Assembly: GCA_021324255.1 (NCBI GenBank)
Contig: JAJPJL010000031.1
Location: forward strand, 1-64,000
Length of the DNA: 64,000 nucleotides
From: Bacillota bacterium
GTDB taxonomy: Bacteria; Sysuimicrobiota; Sysuimicrobiia; Sysuimicrobiales; Segetimicrobiaceae
Direction: 5' to 3'
Shown here: one piece after another, positions 7,690 to 16,169 of the stretch
Numbering within the stretch: position 1 is the stretch's first letter
Layout: the number at the start of each line of letters is the position of its first letter
Notes under the pieces: generated by a model
What the model was told of the DNA's origin: nothing
The model's input: only the letters and a program-made list of their open reading frames with translations
The model's database searches: none
Translations under genes and position numbers: made by a program

Positions 7690-8262
7690 ACCAGGTACCA
7701 ATAGGACAACGGTCAGCATACCAGTTAACATGCCGACCGCCACGCTGAATCGAGCATAGCCGTGCCATGCGTGGTTGGACTTCACCTTCGCCGCGGTCGC
7801 CAAGCAGCTCGATGGCAGAAGTACCCCGAGCGCAGCGACTACACCGAGATGAATCACTCCGTGGAGGGTCCATGTTCCGGTGCGGTCCGTTGGAAATATC
7901 GCAATGGCCGTCAGCGCAAGGCCGCACCCGACCGCCAGGATATTGATCAGGCCCCACAGATGGCCGGGAGCAACGGCCCGCTGTAGGCCGATTTGAAAAG
8001 CGGCACTCAGCAGTCCAAACACGACGAAATTTACCGTCTGGATCCATCCGCTGGTACCCAAGGCGAGCAGGCTGATGTCGGACGCATACGGATTGTACGC
8101 AAACTGAGATTGTCCCAGGATGACGAGGACAGCCCAGAACAAGATCGGTCCGACGACGCCGGCGAGTGCAAGACTACGGTCGGAGACATAATGCCGAGAA
8201 AGAACGGAACGAAAGGAGAACACTCTCCTGTCCCGCGTTGACCCAGACACGAACCCCGACAT
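7690..8262 (-). pseudogene. 5' part of the DUF998 membrane-protein gene split by IS110
   Basis: The start at 8262 follows GGGAGGACAG. The product has about 191 codons up to the junction and shows five hydrophobic helices (for example SLALAGVVGPILFWAVLVIL and INILAVGCGLALTAIAIF). It carries the IFPTDR and THGVIHLGVV blocks typical of DUF998. After Gly at 7692-7690 the frame runs into the IS and stops after MKMAVPFHA. The last helix and tail lie at 5902-6078. The intact ancestor would be a six-helix membrane protein of unknown function. Confidence 0.8.
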
Positions 8263-8353
8263 CTGTCCTCCCGGGGTTGGGAGGACCATTCCTGCGGTGC
8301 TTCAGGGACCCGCCATGCTCATCATCGCGGAAGGCGGCTCCACCATCGCTCGA

Positions 8354-8731
8354 TCATGATCGCGCAACGCGCCGCTTCCGGCGCTTTGGCGGCGCGGGGG
8401 GCGCCGGCTTCCGTGCTTCACGCGCGGCCGTAAGGTTATCGATCGTGTCTCTGAGAATGCGCGCCATATCGCCGTACGTGGACGGTGGTGGATCCGACAA
8501 GGCGGCATAATACTGGGTGGCGGGCACGTTGCGCAGGAGGACGAGGCAGCCGTCGAGAGAGGCGCACAAGCGCCGCGCTCTATCGAGGGCTGTCAGGTCG
8601 GCCCATTGCTCCGCCATCGACGTTGGGACGTGCGAGAGAAGGCTCAGGTCGCCCAACGCTTCGTACCACGCAAAGCGGCTCCGCTTTTCAAGCACTTCAT
8701 CCAACAGGCGAGTCCAGTCGGTGGTACTCAT
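8354..8731 (-). CDS. Hypothetical protein
   Basis: The product has 125 residues, starting MSTTDWTRLLDEVLEKRSRF. It is mostly helical and soluble, with an Arg/Pro-rich C-terminus (PAPPAPPKRRKRR) that could bind nucleic acid or simply be disordered. No family is recognised. The ATG at 8731 has CGGAGATCCGG upstream, and reading further upstream gives unlikely protein. It is divergent from nothing obvious and stands alone between the split DUF998 gene and the transporter operon. Confidence 0.55.
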   Translation of the reverse strand: MSTTDWTRLLDEVLEKRSRFAWYEALGDLSLLSHVPTSMAEQWADLTALDRARRLCASLDGCLVLLRNVPATQYYAALSDPPPSTYGDMARILRDTIDNLTAAREARKPAPPAPPKRRKRRVARS

Positions 8732-8883
8732 GGCGTCCGGATCTCCGCGCGTCCGAGCTGGGTCCATGGCAACGCGCCACCTCCATGATACCATTTGCCC
8801 GTGACCGCATCGCACATTCTCGACTCACCCATCGGGGTGCCCATGGGGCCGGACGCCGACGATTGGGCTGGTTTCGGCACATC

Positions 8884-8946
8884 GACGAGGTAACCGATAG
8901 TGTCGCCAAGACGTGCCGGCACCTTGGGATCAGCCGGCAGACATAG
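8884..8946 (+). pseudogene. Fragment of an IS481/IS3-like transposase N-terminal helix-turn-helix
   Basis: Reading in frame to TAG 8944-8946, the peptide DEVTDSVAKTCRHLGISRQT has the form of the HTH that opens IS481- and IS3-type transposases (…V..TCR.FGISRQT…). The stop follows immediately, and no integrase core (DDE) is nearby. It is probably a leftover of an older insertion in the 228-bp gap upstream of the transporter operon end. The gap shows nothing else. Confidence 0.4.
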
Positions 8947-9043
8947 TAGCGCTAAAGCGCCTCAAGGAACGGATGGAATGGGTCAATCGTGTTTCGGTGC
9001 CAAGGCCGGAACACGGGGTCGTATGGGGGTCTTTCGCCGTGAT

Positions 9044-9916
9044 TCACCGCAACCGTGGGTCAAGAATATCCCGGAGCGCATCGCCGAGTACGTTAATTGC
9101 GAGAACCACCATGCCGATGGTGGCGCCGGGAAAGGCGGAGATCCACCACTCTGTCCGTAGGTAGTTGCGTCCGTCGCTGACCATCGTGCCCCATTCCGCG
9201 GCGGGCGGTTGCGCACCAAGGCCCAGGAAGCCCAGCGACGAACCGATGACGATCGCAACGGCGAACCCGACCGTTGCGATCACGATGAGGGCCTGAATGA
9301 CGTTCGGGAATACGTAGTCCTTAATGATCCGGTAGTCACGCGTCCCAATCGCACGGGCAGCTTCGATGTAGGATTGTTCTCGGACCACGAGAGTCGAGCC
9401 ACGAACGACCCGCGTATAGGCCGGCGCTTCGCCGATACCCACCGCAATCATGGCATTTGTCAGCCCGGGACCGAGGATTGCAATGACGACAAGCGCGAGC
9501 AGGATCCCGGGAAACGCCATGACGATGTCTACGACCCGCATCGTAACCGCATCGAGCGGGCCTCGATAGTACCCCGCGGCCAGTCCCAGCGGCACGCTGA
9601 TCAAAACCGATAGTGAGACGGACACGAGACCGAGGGTCAGCGAATTGCGGGCGCCATAGATGAGCCGGCTGAGAATGTCTCGGCCGAACTGATCGGTGCC
9701 CAGCCAATGTCGCGCGGACGGTGGTTGAAAGATCTCACTCGGCGCTACGGCGGTAGGGTCGTACGGTGCGAGCCACCTTGGCGCGATCAGCGGGAGCGAG
9801 AGGCAGAACACGATCACCAGGCTCAGCTTCGCCGCCGGGCTCAGGCGTTGCAAGAACGGCACCACGCGCGACCATCGACCGCGCTGCATCTGCGTTCGCG
9901 AGAGCGCAATGGCCAC
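9044..9916 (-). CDS. ABC transporter permease, DppC/OppC type
   Basis: This 290-residue inner-membrane permease belongs to a peptide/nickel/opine-type importer. Hallmarks are the N-terminal HWLGTDQFGRDILSRLIYGA block, the coupling EAA loop (EAARAIGTRDYRIIKDY near residue 195) and the SLGFLGLGAQPPAAEWGTM block near the end. There are about six membrane helices. The likely start is GTG 9916, five bases after the DppB stop. It is the last gene of the seven-gene operon. No DppD/DppF-type ATPase gene is in the window, so the ATPase must come from elsewhere. Confidence 0.92.
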   Translation of the reverse strand: MAIALSRTQMQRGRWSRVVPFLQRLSPAAKLSLVIVFCLSLPLIAPRWLAPYDPTAVAPSEIFQPPSARHWLGTDQFGRDILSRLIYGARNSLTLGLVSVSLSVLISVPLGLAAGYYRGPLDAVTMRVVDIVMAFPGILLALVVIAILGPGLTNAMIAVGIGEAPAYTRVVRGSTLVVREQSYIEAARAIGTRDYRIIKDYVFPNVIQALIVIATVGFAVAIVIGSSLGFLGLGAQPPAAEWGTMVSDGRNYLRTEWWISAFPGATIGMVVLAINVLGDALRDILDPRLR

Positions 9917-9921
9917 CGTGC

Positions 9922-10845
9922 CTACCCGTAACGGACGCGCGGATCGATGAAGCCGTAGAAGAGATCGGCGAGCAGATTGCTGAAGCTGTATGCGAGCGCC
10001 AGGATGAGCACCGCGCCTTGGACTTCGGGAAAGTCCTTCTGCAAGATCGCGAGGACCAGCATACGGCCCACGCCATCCCTCGCGAAGACCGTTTCTACGA
10101 CGACGGCGCCGCCCAAGAGCGTGCCGAACTGCACGCTGGCCACGGTGATGACGGGAATCAGTCCGTTGCGCAAGGCATGCCAGGCGAGGATCCGCCGCTT
10201 CGTGACCCCCTTTGCCCACGCAGTTCGGATGTAGTCTTGGCCGAGGACCTCCAGCATTCCGCTACGCACCAGTCGTGCCAGGATCGCGCCCGCGTACCAG
10301 CCGAGAGTGACCGCGGGCAGAACCAAATGCCGGAGCGAATGCTGACCGGTAATAGGGAACCACTCGAGCCTGACACTGAAGAGCCAGATGAGGAGTAAGC
10401 CGGTCCAGAAGGTCGGGAACGAAATCCCTAACAGGGCGAGGATCGAGACGCCGCTGTCCAGCCACGTATTGCGCGACGAAGCGGAGACGATGCCAAAGAA
10501 GACACCACCCGCCACCGCGAGCGCCATGGCGGCAATGGCGAGTTCCGCTGTGGACGGAATTGCCCGGGCGAGATCGCTCGCCACGGGGCGATCCGTCTTG
10601 AGCGACCGGCCCAGGTCACCCCTTGCGGCACCGTGCAGATACCGAGCCAGCTGGAAGGGGAGCGGTTGATCGAGGCCGAGCGCGTGCCGTACCTCTTCCA
10701 CCTGTGCCTTAGGTACCGGCGCGTCTCCGAACAACACCTGGGCCGGGTCGCCCGGGACGAGATGTACCATGAGGAAGACAATGACCAGGACTCCAAATAC
10801 GACGAGGATCGACTGGAGTACCCGGTGCAGGATGAAGCGAACCAT
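9922..10845 (-). CDS. ABC transporter permease, DppB/OppB type
   Basis: The product has 307 residues and the standard DppB pattern: an N-terminal helix followed by HLVPGDPAQVLFGDAPV, an Ig-like periplasmic part, GISFPTFWTGLLLI, and the EAA-type loop DYIRTAWAKGVTKRRILAWH near residue 205. The family ending GFIDPRVRYG is present. It partners the DppC downstream and receives substrate from the binding protein encoded upstream in the same operon. The start ATG is 3 nt after the isochorismatase-like gene, so the two are probably translationally coupled. Confidence 0.93.
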   Translation of the reverse strand: MVRFILHRVLQSILVVFGVLVIVFLMVHLVPGDPAQVLFGDAPVPKAQVEEVRHALGLDQPLPFQLARYLHGAARGDLGRSLKTDRPVASDLARAIPSTAELAIAAMALAVAGGVFFGIVSASSRNTWLDSGVSILALLGISFPTFWTGLLLIWLFSVRLEWFPITGQHSLRHLVLPAVTLGWYAGAILARLVRSGMLEVLGQDYIRTAWAKGVTKRRILAWHALRNGLIPVITVASVQFGTLLGGAVVVETVFARDGVGRMLVLAILQKDFPEVQGAVLILALAYSFSNLLADLFYGFIDPRVRYG

Positions 10846-10848
10846 CGG

Positions 10849-11595
10849 TCACCGCGTCCCAACGGTGAGCTCGCGGATCGTGTCCTCAGTGCTGGCGACC
10901 CGTCCGAACATTGCCGCAAAAGTTACGAGACTGCTCTCCTGAAGGTAGGGCGTCACGGCCGTACACGCGTCTTCTACGAGAAGCACATGATAGCCGCGAT
11001 CGGCAGCGTCCCGTGCCGTGGTTGCTACGCAGCATTCGGTCGACACTCCCGTTGCGATCACGGTCGTGACGTTCATGTTGCGCAGCATCTGGTCGATCGC
11101 GGTCGAGTTGAACGCTCCCATCGACGTCTTGTTGATGACCGTTTCGCCATCGATGGGCGCGATGGCTTCAACGATCGTACTCGCCCGACTCCCATGTCGA
11201 ACGAGCGGTCCGCGGGCCATCAGCGCCGCCAAATCGTCATCGATCTGGCGAAGCAGGGGGAGCCCGTCGCTCCGGTCTGGTCTCGTGAACCCGATGGTGA
11301 GGTAGACGATCGGCCGCGCGGTACGACGGAACACGGATTGCAGCCGTTGGATGTTGGGTACGACACGGGTGTGCACGCATCCATAGTAATAGTCGGCGAC
11401 CTCGGGCCGGTGCACTCGCAGGTACGGTCCCACGCCGTGGTCCGGATCGACGGAGCCGTACTGCATGTCGATGATGAGCAGGACGGATCGATGAAGGTCC
11501 AGGGAGAACCTCGGGAGCGGCAGCGGCCACTCTCGGAGGCGGGCGCGCCAATCTGCGGCGAGGCCCCTGTGGAGGGTTTCCTCCGTATCCGCCAT
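10849..11595 (-). CDS. Isochorismatase-like cysteine hydrolase
   Basis: This 248-residue cytoplasmic hydrolase has the family triad: Asp43 (LLIIDMQ), Lys156 (NKTSMGAF) and Cys189 (STECCV, preceded by the cis-peptide region GVST). Relatives cleave amides such as N-carbamoylsarcosine, nicotinamide, ureidoacrylate or biuret. The substrate here is not readable from sequence. The ATG at 11595 follows GAGGAT; an ATG at 11619 would overlap the binding-protein gene. Placed between a binding protein and its permeases, it probably hydrolyses an imported amide. Confidence 0.88.
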   Translation of the reverse strand: MADTEETLHRGLAADWRARLREWPLPLPRFSLDLHRSVLLIIDMQYGSVDPDHGVGPYLRVHRPEVADYYYGCVHTRVVPNIQRLQSVFRRTARPIVYLTIGFTRPDRSDGLPLLRQIDDDLAALMARGPLVRHGSRASTIVEAIAPIDGETVINKTSMGAFNSTAIDQMLRNMNVTTVIATGVSTECCVATTARDAADRGYHVLLVEDACTAVTPYLQESSLVTFAAMFGRVASTEDTIRELTVGTR

Positions 11596-11608
11596 CAGCG
11601 GATCCTCG

Positions 11609-13210
11609 CTAACGGGCAAGCGATGCGTCGTACAGCCATGGGAAAAACCCGATATTGTCGAACTCCAAATCGTTCACGTTTGCCGACTTGAGCGAAATGT
11701 TGTCCCAATCGTAGACGGCCACCATGTAGGCTTTCTCCATGACCATGTGCTGCACTGCTGAGAGGATCTGCACGCGCTTGGCGCTGTTGACCTCGACAGC
11801 CTGCTCGTCCAAGAGGCGATCCAAGGCGGGATCCTTCACAAAGGAGAAGTTGAACCCTCCTCCGCCGACATTCCGAGAATGGAGAAAGGCGCTAATGATG
11901 TCGGGATCGCTGCGGGGCGCCGGGAGCGGCGACATCAGGGTGACCGCCTTGCGTTGATTCTCGTTCACCGTCTGAATGGCGGCCCCCGTCGCAATGAAGA
12001 GCTTGACATCAATGCCGATCTGCTTCAGTTGCGCCTGCATGATCTCAGGCACGCCGTGCTCCCAGGAGCCAATAGGAATCGTCAAGCGCCGTCCATCCTT
12101 TTGTCTGATCCCATCCGGTCCGACCTTCCAACCTGCCCTGTCGAGCAATGCGCGCGCCTTGGCCGGATCGTAGTGATACAAGCCCGCCGTCTTATCGTAC
12201 CCGTATGTGTACGGCGTGAGCAGTCCGTACGCCGGCAGGAACGCCCCCACTTTTTCAAACGGCCCGAACACCGTCTTCACGATCGTTGGCCGATCGAGCC
12301 CATAACTCATCGCCTGTCGCACCGCGAGCTCGTTTGTTGGGGGCATGGTGACGTTGACGGCGAAGTCGAACGGCACCCCGGGAACGAAGCCGATGAGCGC
12401 CTTAAACCGCGGGCTCTTGGTGAGCCGATCGAAATCCTGCGCGGGCGCGTTATCAATCACCTGCGCCTCTCCATTCTCCAACGCCGCAACGCGCGTGCCG
12501 TCTTCGGGCAGCATGCGGAACGTTACACGTTCCAAATACGCGGGCCCGCTGTGGTGCAAGATCGGTGCCGGCCACCCGTACGCCGAGTAGCGCTCCAGCG
12601 TAATGTGATCGTTAGGGACCCACTCGACGAATTGGAATGGACCGGTCCCGACGGGGTGTCGCCCGAAATCCTGGTCACCATAGCGCTTCACGGCCGTGGG
12701 CGACACCATGCGGTAGTAGAGGCTCACGGCATCGAGGAAGGGTGCCCACGGCCGTTTGAGGTAAATTTTCACGGTACGAGCATCCACGACGGCGGCATGA
12801 TCGTAAAATCCGACGGCACATCCGCCGCACCGACTTGCCAGCTTTGGATCATGGGTGCGGTCGAAATTGAACTTGACCGCGGCCGCATCAAATGCCGTGC
12901 CATCCTGGAATTTTACGCCCGAGCGCAGCGTGAACGTGTAAACCTTGCCGTCGGGGGAGACGTTCCATGCGGTCGCGAGCCAAGGTTTGAAGCTCTGGTC
13001 TCGTTTGTCTCTGACGATCAACGGGTCGAAGATCTGGAAGAACACGATCTGGGACGGTCGGAGCCCTGACAGGTTCGGATCGAGGCGATCGGGCTCATCG
13101 CGAAGAGCGTAAACTAGAGTGCCTCCCTCATGCGGCGCCGCGGTCGCGGCCGTGAAGGACACCGATAACGCCAGCAACCATACCCCACACAAGACCCACG
13201 CTCTGCTCAT
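11609..13210 (-). CDS. ABC transporter substrate-binding protein (SBP_bac_5), copy 1
   Basis: The product is a 533-residue secreted binding protein. It has a classic signal peptide (MSRAWVLCGVWLLALSVSF… cut after ATAA, about residue 24), then the SBP_bac_5 fold: GGTLVYAL, WLATAWNVSPDGKVYTFTLR, and HPVGTGPFQFVEW. A loop near residue 145 contains CGGC, also present in the paralogue at 16170-17762. The ATG at 13210 follows GGGAGGGAGC. The two proteins are obviously close paralogues, with identical blocks such as AFLHSRNVGGGGFNFSFVKD. The ligand is unknown; nearby enzymes suggest an amide-bearing compound. Confidence 0.92.
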   Translation of the reverse strand: MSRAWVLCGVWLLALSVSFTAATAAPHEGGTLVYALRDEPDRLDPNLSGLRPSQIVFFQIFDPLIVRDKRDQSFKPWLATAWNVSPDGKVYTFTLRSGVKFQDGTAFDAAAVKFNFDRTHDPKLASRCGGCAVGFYDHAAVVDARTVKIYLKRPWAPFLDAVSLYYRMVSPTAVKRYGDQDFGRHPVGTGPFQFVEWVPNDHITLERYSAYGWPAPILHHSGPAYLERVTFRMLPEDGTRVAALENGEAQVIDNAPAQDFDRLTKSPRFKALIGFVPGVPFDFAVNVTMPPTNELAVRQAMSYGLDRPTIVKTVFGPFEKVGAFLPAYGLLTPYTYGYDKTAGLYHYDPAKARALLDRAGWKVGPDGIRQKDGRRLTIPIGSWEHGVPEIMQAQLKQIGIDVKLFIATGAAIQTVNENQRKAVTLMSPLPAPRSDPDIISAFLHSRNVGGGGFNFSFVKDPALDRLLDEQAVEVNSAKRVQILSAVQHMVMEKAYMVAVYDWDNISLKSANVNDLEFDNIGFFPWLYDASLAR

Positions 13211-13289
13211 GGCGCTCCCTCCCTTGCCGGTTGCGAGCGATCTGACCAACGATTCGATCGGGGACCCTGAGCCGCGCGCTTGGTCACCA

Positions 13290-13673
13290 TCACGAGGTTG
13301 GGCAGTTTCGTTCGTCGAGCAGGATCTTGAGGATGCGGAATGCCTCATTGATCGTGGCGAAGCCTGCGTACAGTCCCATTTGTTTCAACATGGCGATTAG
13401 CTTTTGCGGCGTGATCCCGATGTTGAGGGCACCGCGGAGATGCGACTCGAGGCCGGCCGCTCGTCCCAAGACCGCGAGCGCCGCGCACGTCAGAAGACTC
13501 CGTGTTTGGAGATCGAGCGTCGGATCACCGTAGATCTCGCCGTAGCCGTGCTCCAGGATGAAATCGGCAAACGCGGGATCGAGCGCACGAAAGTGAGCAA
13601 TACCGCCCTCTCGGTCGGGCCAGAGTTGCTTGCGGATCGCGAGCCCACGGTCCCGCAGATCAGACTCGGCCAT
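13290..13673 (-). CDS. Carboxymuconolactone decarboxylase-family protein
   Basis: The 127-residue helical protein matches the gamma-carboxymuconolactone decarboxylase group: LDLQTRSLLTCAALAVLGR, then ESHLRGALNIGITPQKL and a final helix. It lacks the CxxC of the AhpD branch, so a decarboxylase/lactone role is more likely than peroxidase. The start is well supported by GGAGGTGA just upstream. It lies 24 nt after the RraA-like gene in the operon and may act on a ring-cleavage or lactone intermediate. Confidence 0.85.
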   Translation of the reverse strand: MAESDLRDRGLAIRKQLWPDREGGIAHFRALDPAFADFILEHGYGEIYGDPTLDLQTRSLLTCAALAVLGRAAGLESHLRGALNIGITPQKLIAMLKQMGLYAGFATINEAFRILKILLDERNCPTS

Positions 13674-13697
13674 CGTTCACCTCCAACCCGTCACCGG

Positions 13698-14438
13698 TCA
13701 ACGCCGGGCGGTCCCTTCGCCATCGACGGCGAATCCTTGCTTCCCCAGCGAATCGACAATGGCGTCGATCCCGGTAACCTCACCGCGCTCCAGGATCGCT
13801 TGAAGCTTCGCGTGTCGCTGTTTCAGCTCGGTCACCTGGCGCAGCACCCAGGCTGCCGCTGCCGGCGGGATGGCCACGATCCCGTTCGCGTCGGCCACGA
13901 TGATGTCGCCTGGATTCACCACGACGCCGCCGCAGGCGACGGGGACATTGACCTCGCCCGGGCCGTCGAGCGGCGGCGTCGCCGTGGCTTGGGCGCGGGC
14001 AAACACGGGGAACCCCACGTTCTCGGCCTCCTCTGGATCGCGCGCGGCTCCGTCGATCACGGCCGCAGCCACGCCGCGCCGCTGCATGCCCTTGCTCACG
14101 TTACCGCCCCAGACCGCGAATGCGCAGATCCCCCAGGCATTGATCACCATGACATCGCCGGGGTGGGTTTGCTGCATGCCAAATTTGATGATGTTAAAGG
14201 CGCCGCGGGGTACTGCCACGGTTACGGCCGGACCCGCGACGCGTTGCCGTAGGGGATAGAGCGGCCGAATGCGGGGATCGATCGTGTGCGCCGCGTTCAT
14301 GGCATCTGAGAGGTCCGGTGGTGCGTATTCCGCGAGTTGATCAATGAGGTTGCGAGGAGGGCGACGAACCGTCCGGATGCCTCGAAACCCAAGTTGTCCT
14401 ACGGCGGGTGTCTGACCGGGAACGTCCATGGGTGTCAT
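13698..14438 (-). CDS. RraA-like / HMG (4-carboxy-4-hydroxy-2-oxoadipate) aldolase-type protein
   Basis: The product has 246 residues of the RraA/MenG-like fold: DLSDAMN, GDVMVINAWG, GMQRRGVAAAVIDGAARD (the Arg-Asp pair used for metal and substrate in the aldolases), VVVNPGDIIVADANGIVAI. Catabolic members cleave a 4-hydroxy-2-oxo acid to pyruvate plus another acid. Operon context favours this over RNase E inhibition. Its ATG overlaps the creatininase TGA (ATGA at 14435-14438), so translation is coupled. Confidence 0.85.
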   Translation of the reverse strand: MTPMDVPGQTPAVGQLGFRGIRTVRRPPRNLIDQLAEYAPPDLSDAMNAAHTIDPRIRPLYPLRQRVAGPAVTVAVPRGAFNIIKFGMQQTHPGDVMVINAWGICAFAVWGGNVSKGMQRRGVAAAVIDGAARDPEEAENVGFPVFARAQATATPPLDGPGEVNVPVACGGVVVNPGDIIVADANGIVAIPPAAAAWVLRQVTELKQRHAKLQAILERGEVTGIDAIVDSLGKQGFAVDGEGTARR

Positions 14439-15244
14439 CCCCCTTTACCTGGAGCGGCCGCGTCGGGTTCCATCCAAGGATCGACGGTGTGAAACCAACG
14501 CATGAATTCCGTGCAAAACCCCACGGCGTAGTTGAGCAACGCTTCGCCGCGCTGCGCGCTTGCCGGCGACGGGTCGCTGAGACTCCCGGTCTCGGGGGTG
14601 ATGTCGCGCATGTCCAGGGGGAGAGCCACACGGGCGTTGCGGAACAAGATGGCGCCGAGACCATCCGTGGGCATCCCGAACATCTGCTTTCGCCCGAAGG
14701 CCCCGGCCTGATCGAGGTGGACCAATTCCGGCCGCAGCGCCATCATGAGCGACCCCACGGGTTCGCCCCCGTGCCCGAGTTGAACGGTGTCTCCATACAC
14801 CTGCTTGATGAGTGTGGGATTTTGGATCACCTGCAGTGGCGACACGATTGGGATGAGTAGCCCGATGTGGCGCCGCACGCGGCGCGCCAGGAGTTCCAAG
14901 ATCGGGGCGTTGCCTGCATGACCGTTGAAGATGACGATGCGGCGCACTCCGTGGCGCAGGAGGCAGTTGATGGTATCGTTGACCACCGCACGCAGGGTTT
15001 GAGGATGCACCGTGATCGTGCCGGGATACTGGCGGAAGTATTCGGAGTAGCCAAATGGCAGCGTGGGGACCATCAGGTCGCCCGTGGCGTCCGCGGTGCG
15101 CCGCGCTATCGCATCGATGATCATGTAGTCCCCCATCGGCGCGTGGGGGCCGTGCTCTTCGATCGATCCTAGAGGCACAATCGCGGTTCCGCGTTCTGCG
15201 ATTGCGGTTCGGGCTACCGTCCAACTGACCTCGCCAAGATGCAC
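14435..15244 (-). CDS. Creatininase-family amidohydrolase, copy 1
   Basis: The 269-residue metalloenzyme shows the creatininase metal blocks: PLGSIEEHGPHAPMGDYM near residues 25-42 (Glu, His, Asp ligands), FNGHAGN near 108, and QLGHGGEPVGSLMM near 155. Family members open cyclic or linear amides (creatinine, mycofactocin precursors, riboflavin intermediates). The start is taken as GTG 15244 because AGAGGTGAT lies 8 nt upstream; the open frame upstream to 15310 runs through the promoter. It is the first gene of the operon transcribed away from the GntR regulator. Confidence 0.88.
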   Translation of the reverse strand: MHLGEVSWTVARTAIAERGTAIVPLGSIEEHGPHAPMGDYMIIDAIARRTADATGDLMVPTLPFGYSEYFRQYPGTITVHPQTLRAVVNDTINCLLRHGVRRIVIFNGHAGNAPILELLARRVRRHIGLLIPIVSPLQVIQNPTLIKQVYGDTVQLGHGGEPVGSLMMALRPELVHLDQAGAFGRKQMFGMPTDGLGAILFRNARVALPLDMRDITPETGSLSDPSPASAQRGEALLNYAVGFCTEFMRWFHTVDPWMEPDAAAPGKGG

Positions 15245-15281
15245 GAGCCGATCACCTCTCTGCGCTTGCGACCATATTTGG

Positions 15282-15310
15282 AGTATGATATTAGAAATAT
15301 AAGATATCAA
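15282..15310 (-). promoter_or_regulatory. Promoter with overlapping AT-rich palindrome (probable GntR operator)
   Basis: On the minus strand TTGATA (15310-15305) and CATACT (15287-15282) are spaced 17 nt and would drive the creatininase operon with a ~30-nt leader. The same segment forms an inverted repeat, TGATAT 15286-15291 and ATATCA 15304-15309. It stands out as AT-rich in GC-rich DNA. Position between the operon and the divergent GntR gene makes it the obvious operator. A plus-strand TTGACA at 15318-15323 may belong to the regulator's own promoter, but its -10 is poor. Confidence 0.55.
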
Positions 15311-15422
15311 ATGTGAGTTGACAAGGCGGGGCGAGTCCCTTCAAGCGGTACTGCGGTGCTAAGGTTTGCTATCGGAGGGGCGAACCAGACCCTATGGCCA
15401 TGCAGCATGGAGGCCGGAATCC

Positions 15423-16136
15423 GTGAAACGAACGACGCTTGAGCCGGTCTCGTCGCGGCGCCTCGGCGATCAAGTATACGCGCGCCTTATTGAGGCCATC
15501 GCCACGAATCAGCTCCCGGAAGGAACGCGAATCCAGGAGGACAAGCTTGTAGCCCAACTCGGCGTCAGCAAGACTCCCATACGCGAGGCGCTGAGACGCT
15601 TGCAGGCAGAGGGATTCATCGTCGCGGATGCTCATCGTACGCCGGAAGTCCGGCGGCTGCAGCGGGCTGACGTCATCGAGCTCTATGATCTGCGCGAGTA
15701 TTTGGAACGGCTGGCGGCTCGGCGCGCTGCGGAGCGGCATAGCGACGCCGTGCTGGCCGCGGTGGGCGATCTCCAAAGGCGGACCGAGGAGCGGTTCGCC
15801 ACGCACGGTATCCCGATCGAAGAGTCCGTCGAGTACAACCGGCAATTTCACCGGCTCGTGCTGGAAGCCGCCGGCAACACGCGCCTGCGGAACATGTACG
15901 AGCTGATGAGTGTTGATGTCCGGAGACTGGCGTATCGGAGCATCCGAGGAGAAGGCCGACAGCGGGTGGCGCTTGAGCAACACCGCGGGATTCTCGACGC
16001 GATCGTGGCCGGCAATGCGGCGACAGCGGAGGACCTCATCACGCAGCACATCCGGCGAGGCCGCGCGGATGTCCTCGCCCAATTCGGGGAGAATGCCGAG
16101 AGTGCAAGTGAACAGCGAAGCATGTCGAGGCAGTGA
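15423..16136 (+). CDS. GntR-family regulator (FadR/FCD type)
   Basis: The 237-residue regulator has an N-terminal winged helix (LGDQVYARLIEAIATNQLPE…, KLVAQLGVSKTPIREALRRL, about residues 12-70) and a C-terminal FCD domain. The FCD metal/ligand His residues appear in EYNRQFHRLV, EQHRGILDAI and ITQHIRRG. FCD-type GntR proteins usually repress uptake and catabolic genes until a carboxylate ligand binds. The start is GTG 15423 with GGAGG 10 nt upstream. Being central and divergent, it probably controls both flanking transporter operons. Confidence 0.9.
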   Translation: MKRTTLEPVSSRRLGDQVYARLIEAIATNQLPEGTRIQEDKLVAQLGVSKTPIREALRRLQAEGFIVADAHRTPEVRRLQRADVIELYDLREYLERLAARRAAERHSDAVLAAVGDLQRRTEERFATHGIPIEESVEYNRQFHRLVLEAAGNTRLRNMYELMSVDVRRLAYRSIRGEGRQRVALEQHRGILDAIVAGNAATAEDLITQHIRRGRADVLAQFGENAESASEQRSMSRQ

Positions 16137-16169
16137 TCGGAGACCGGTACGAAGACAAGGGGGACGCTG

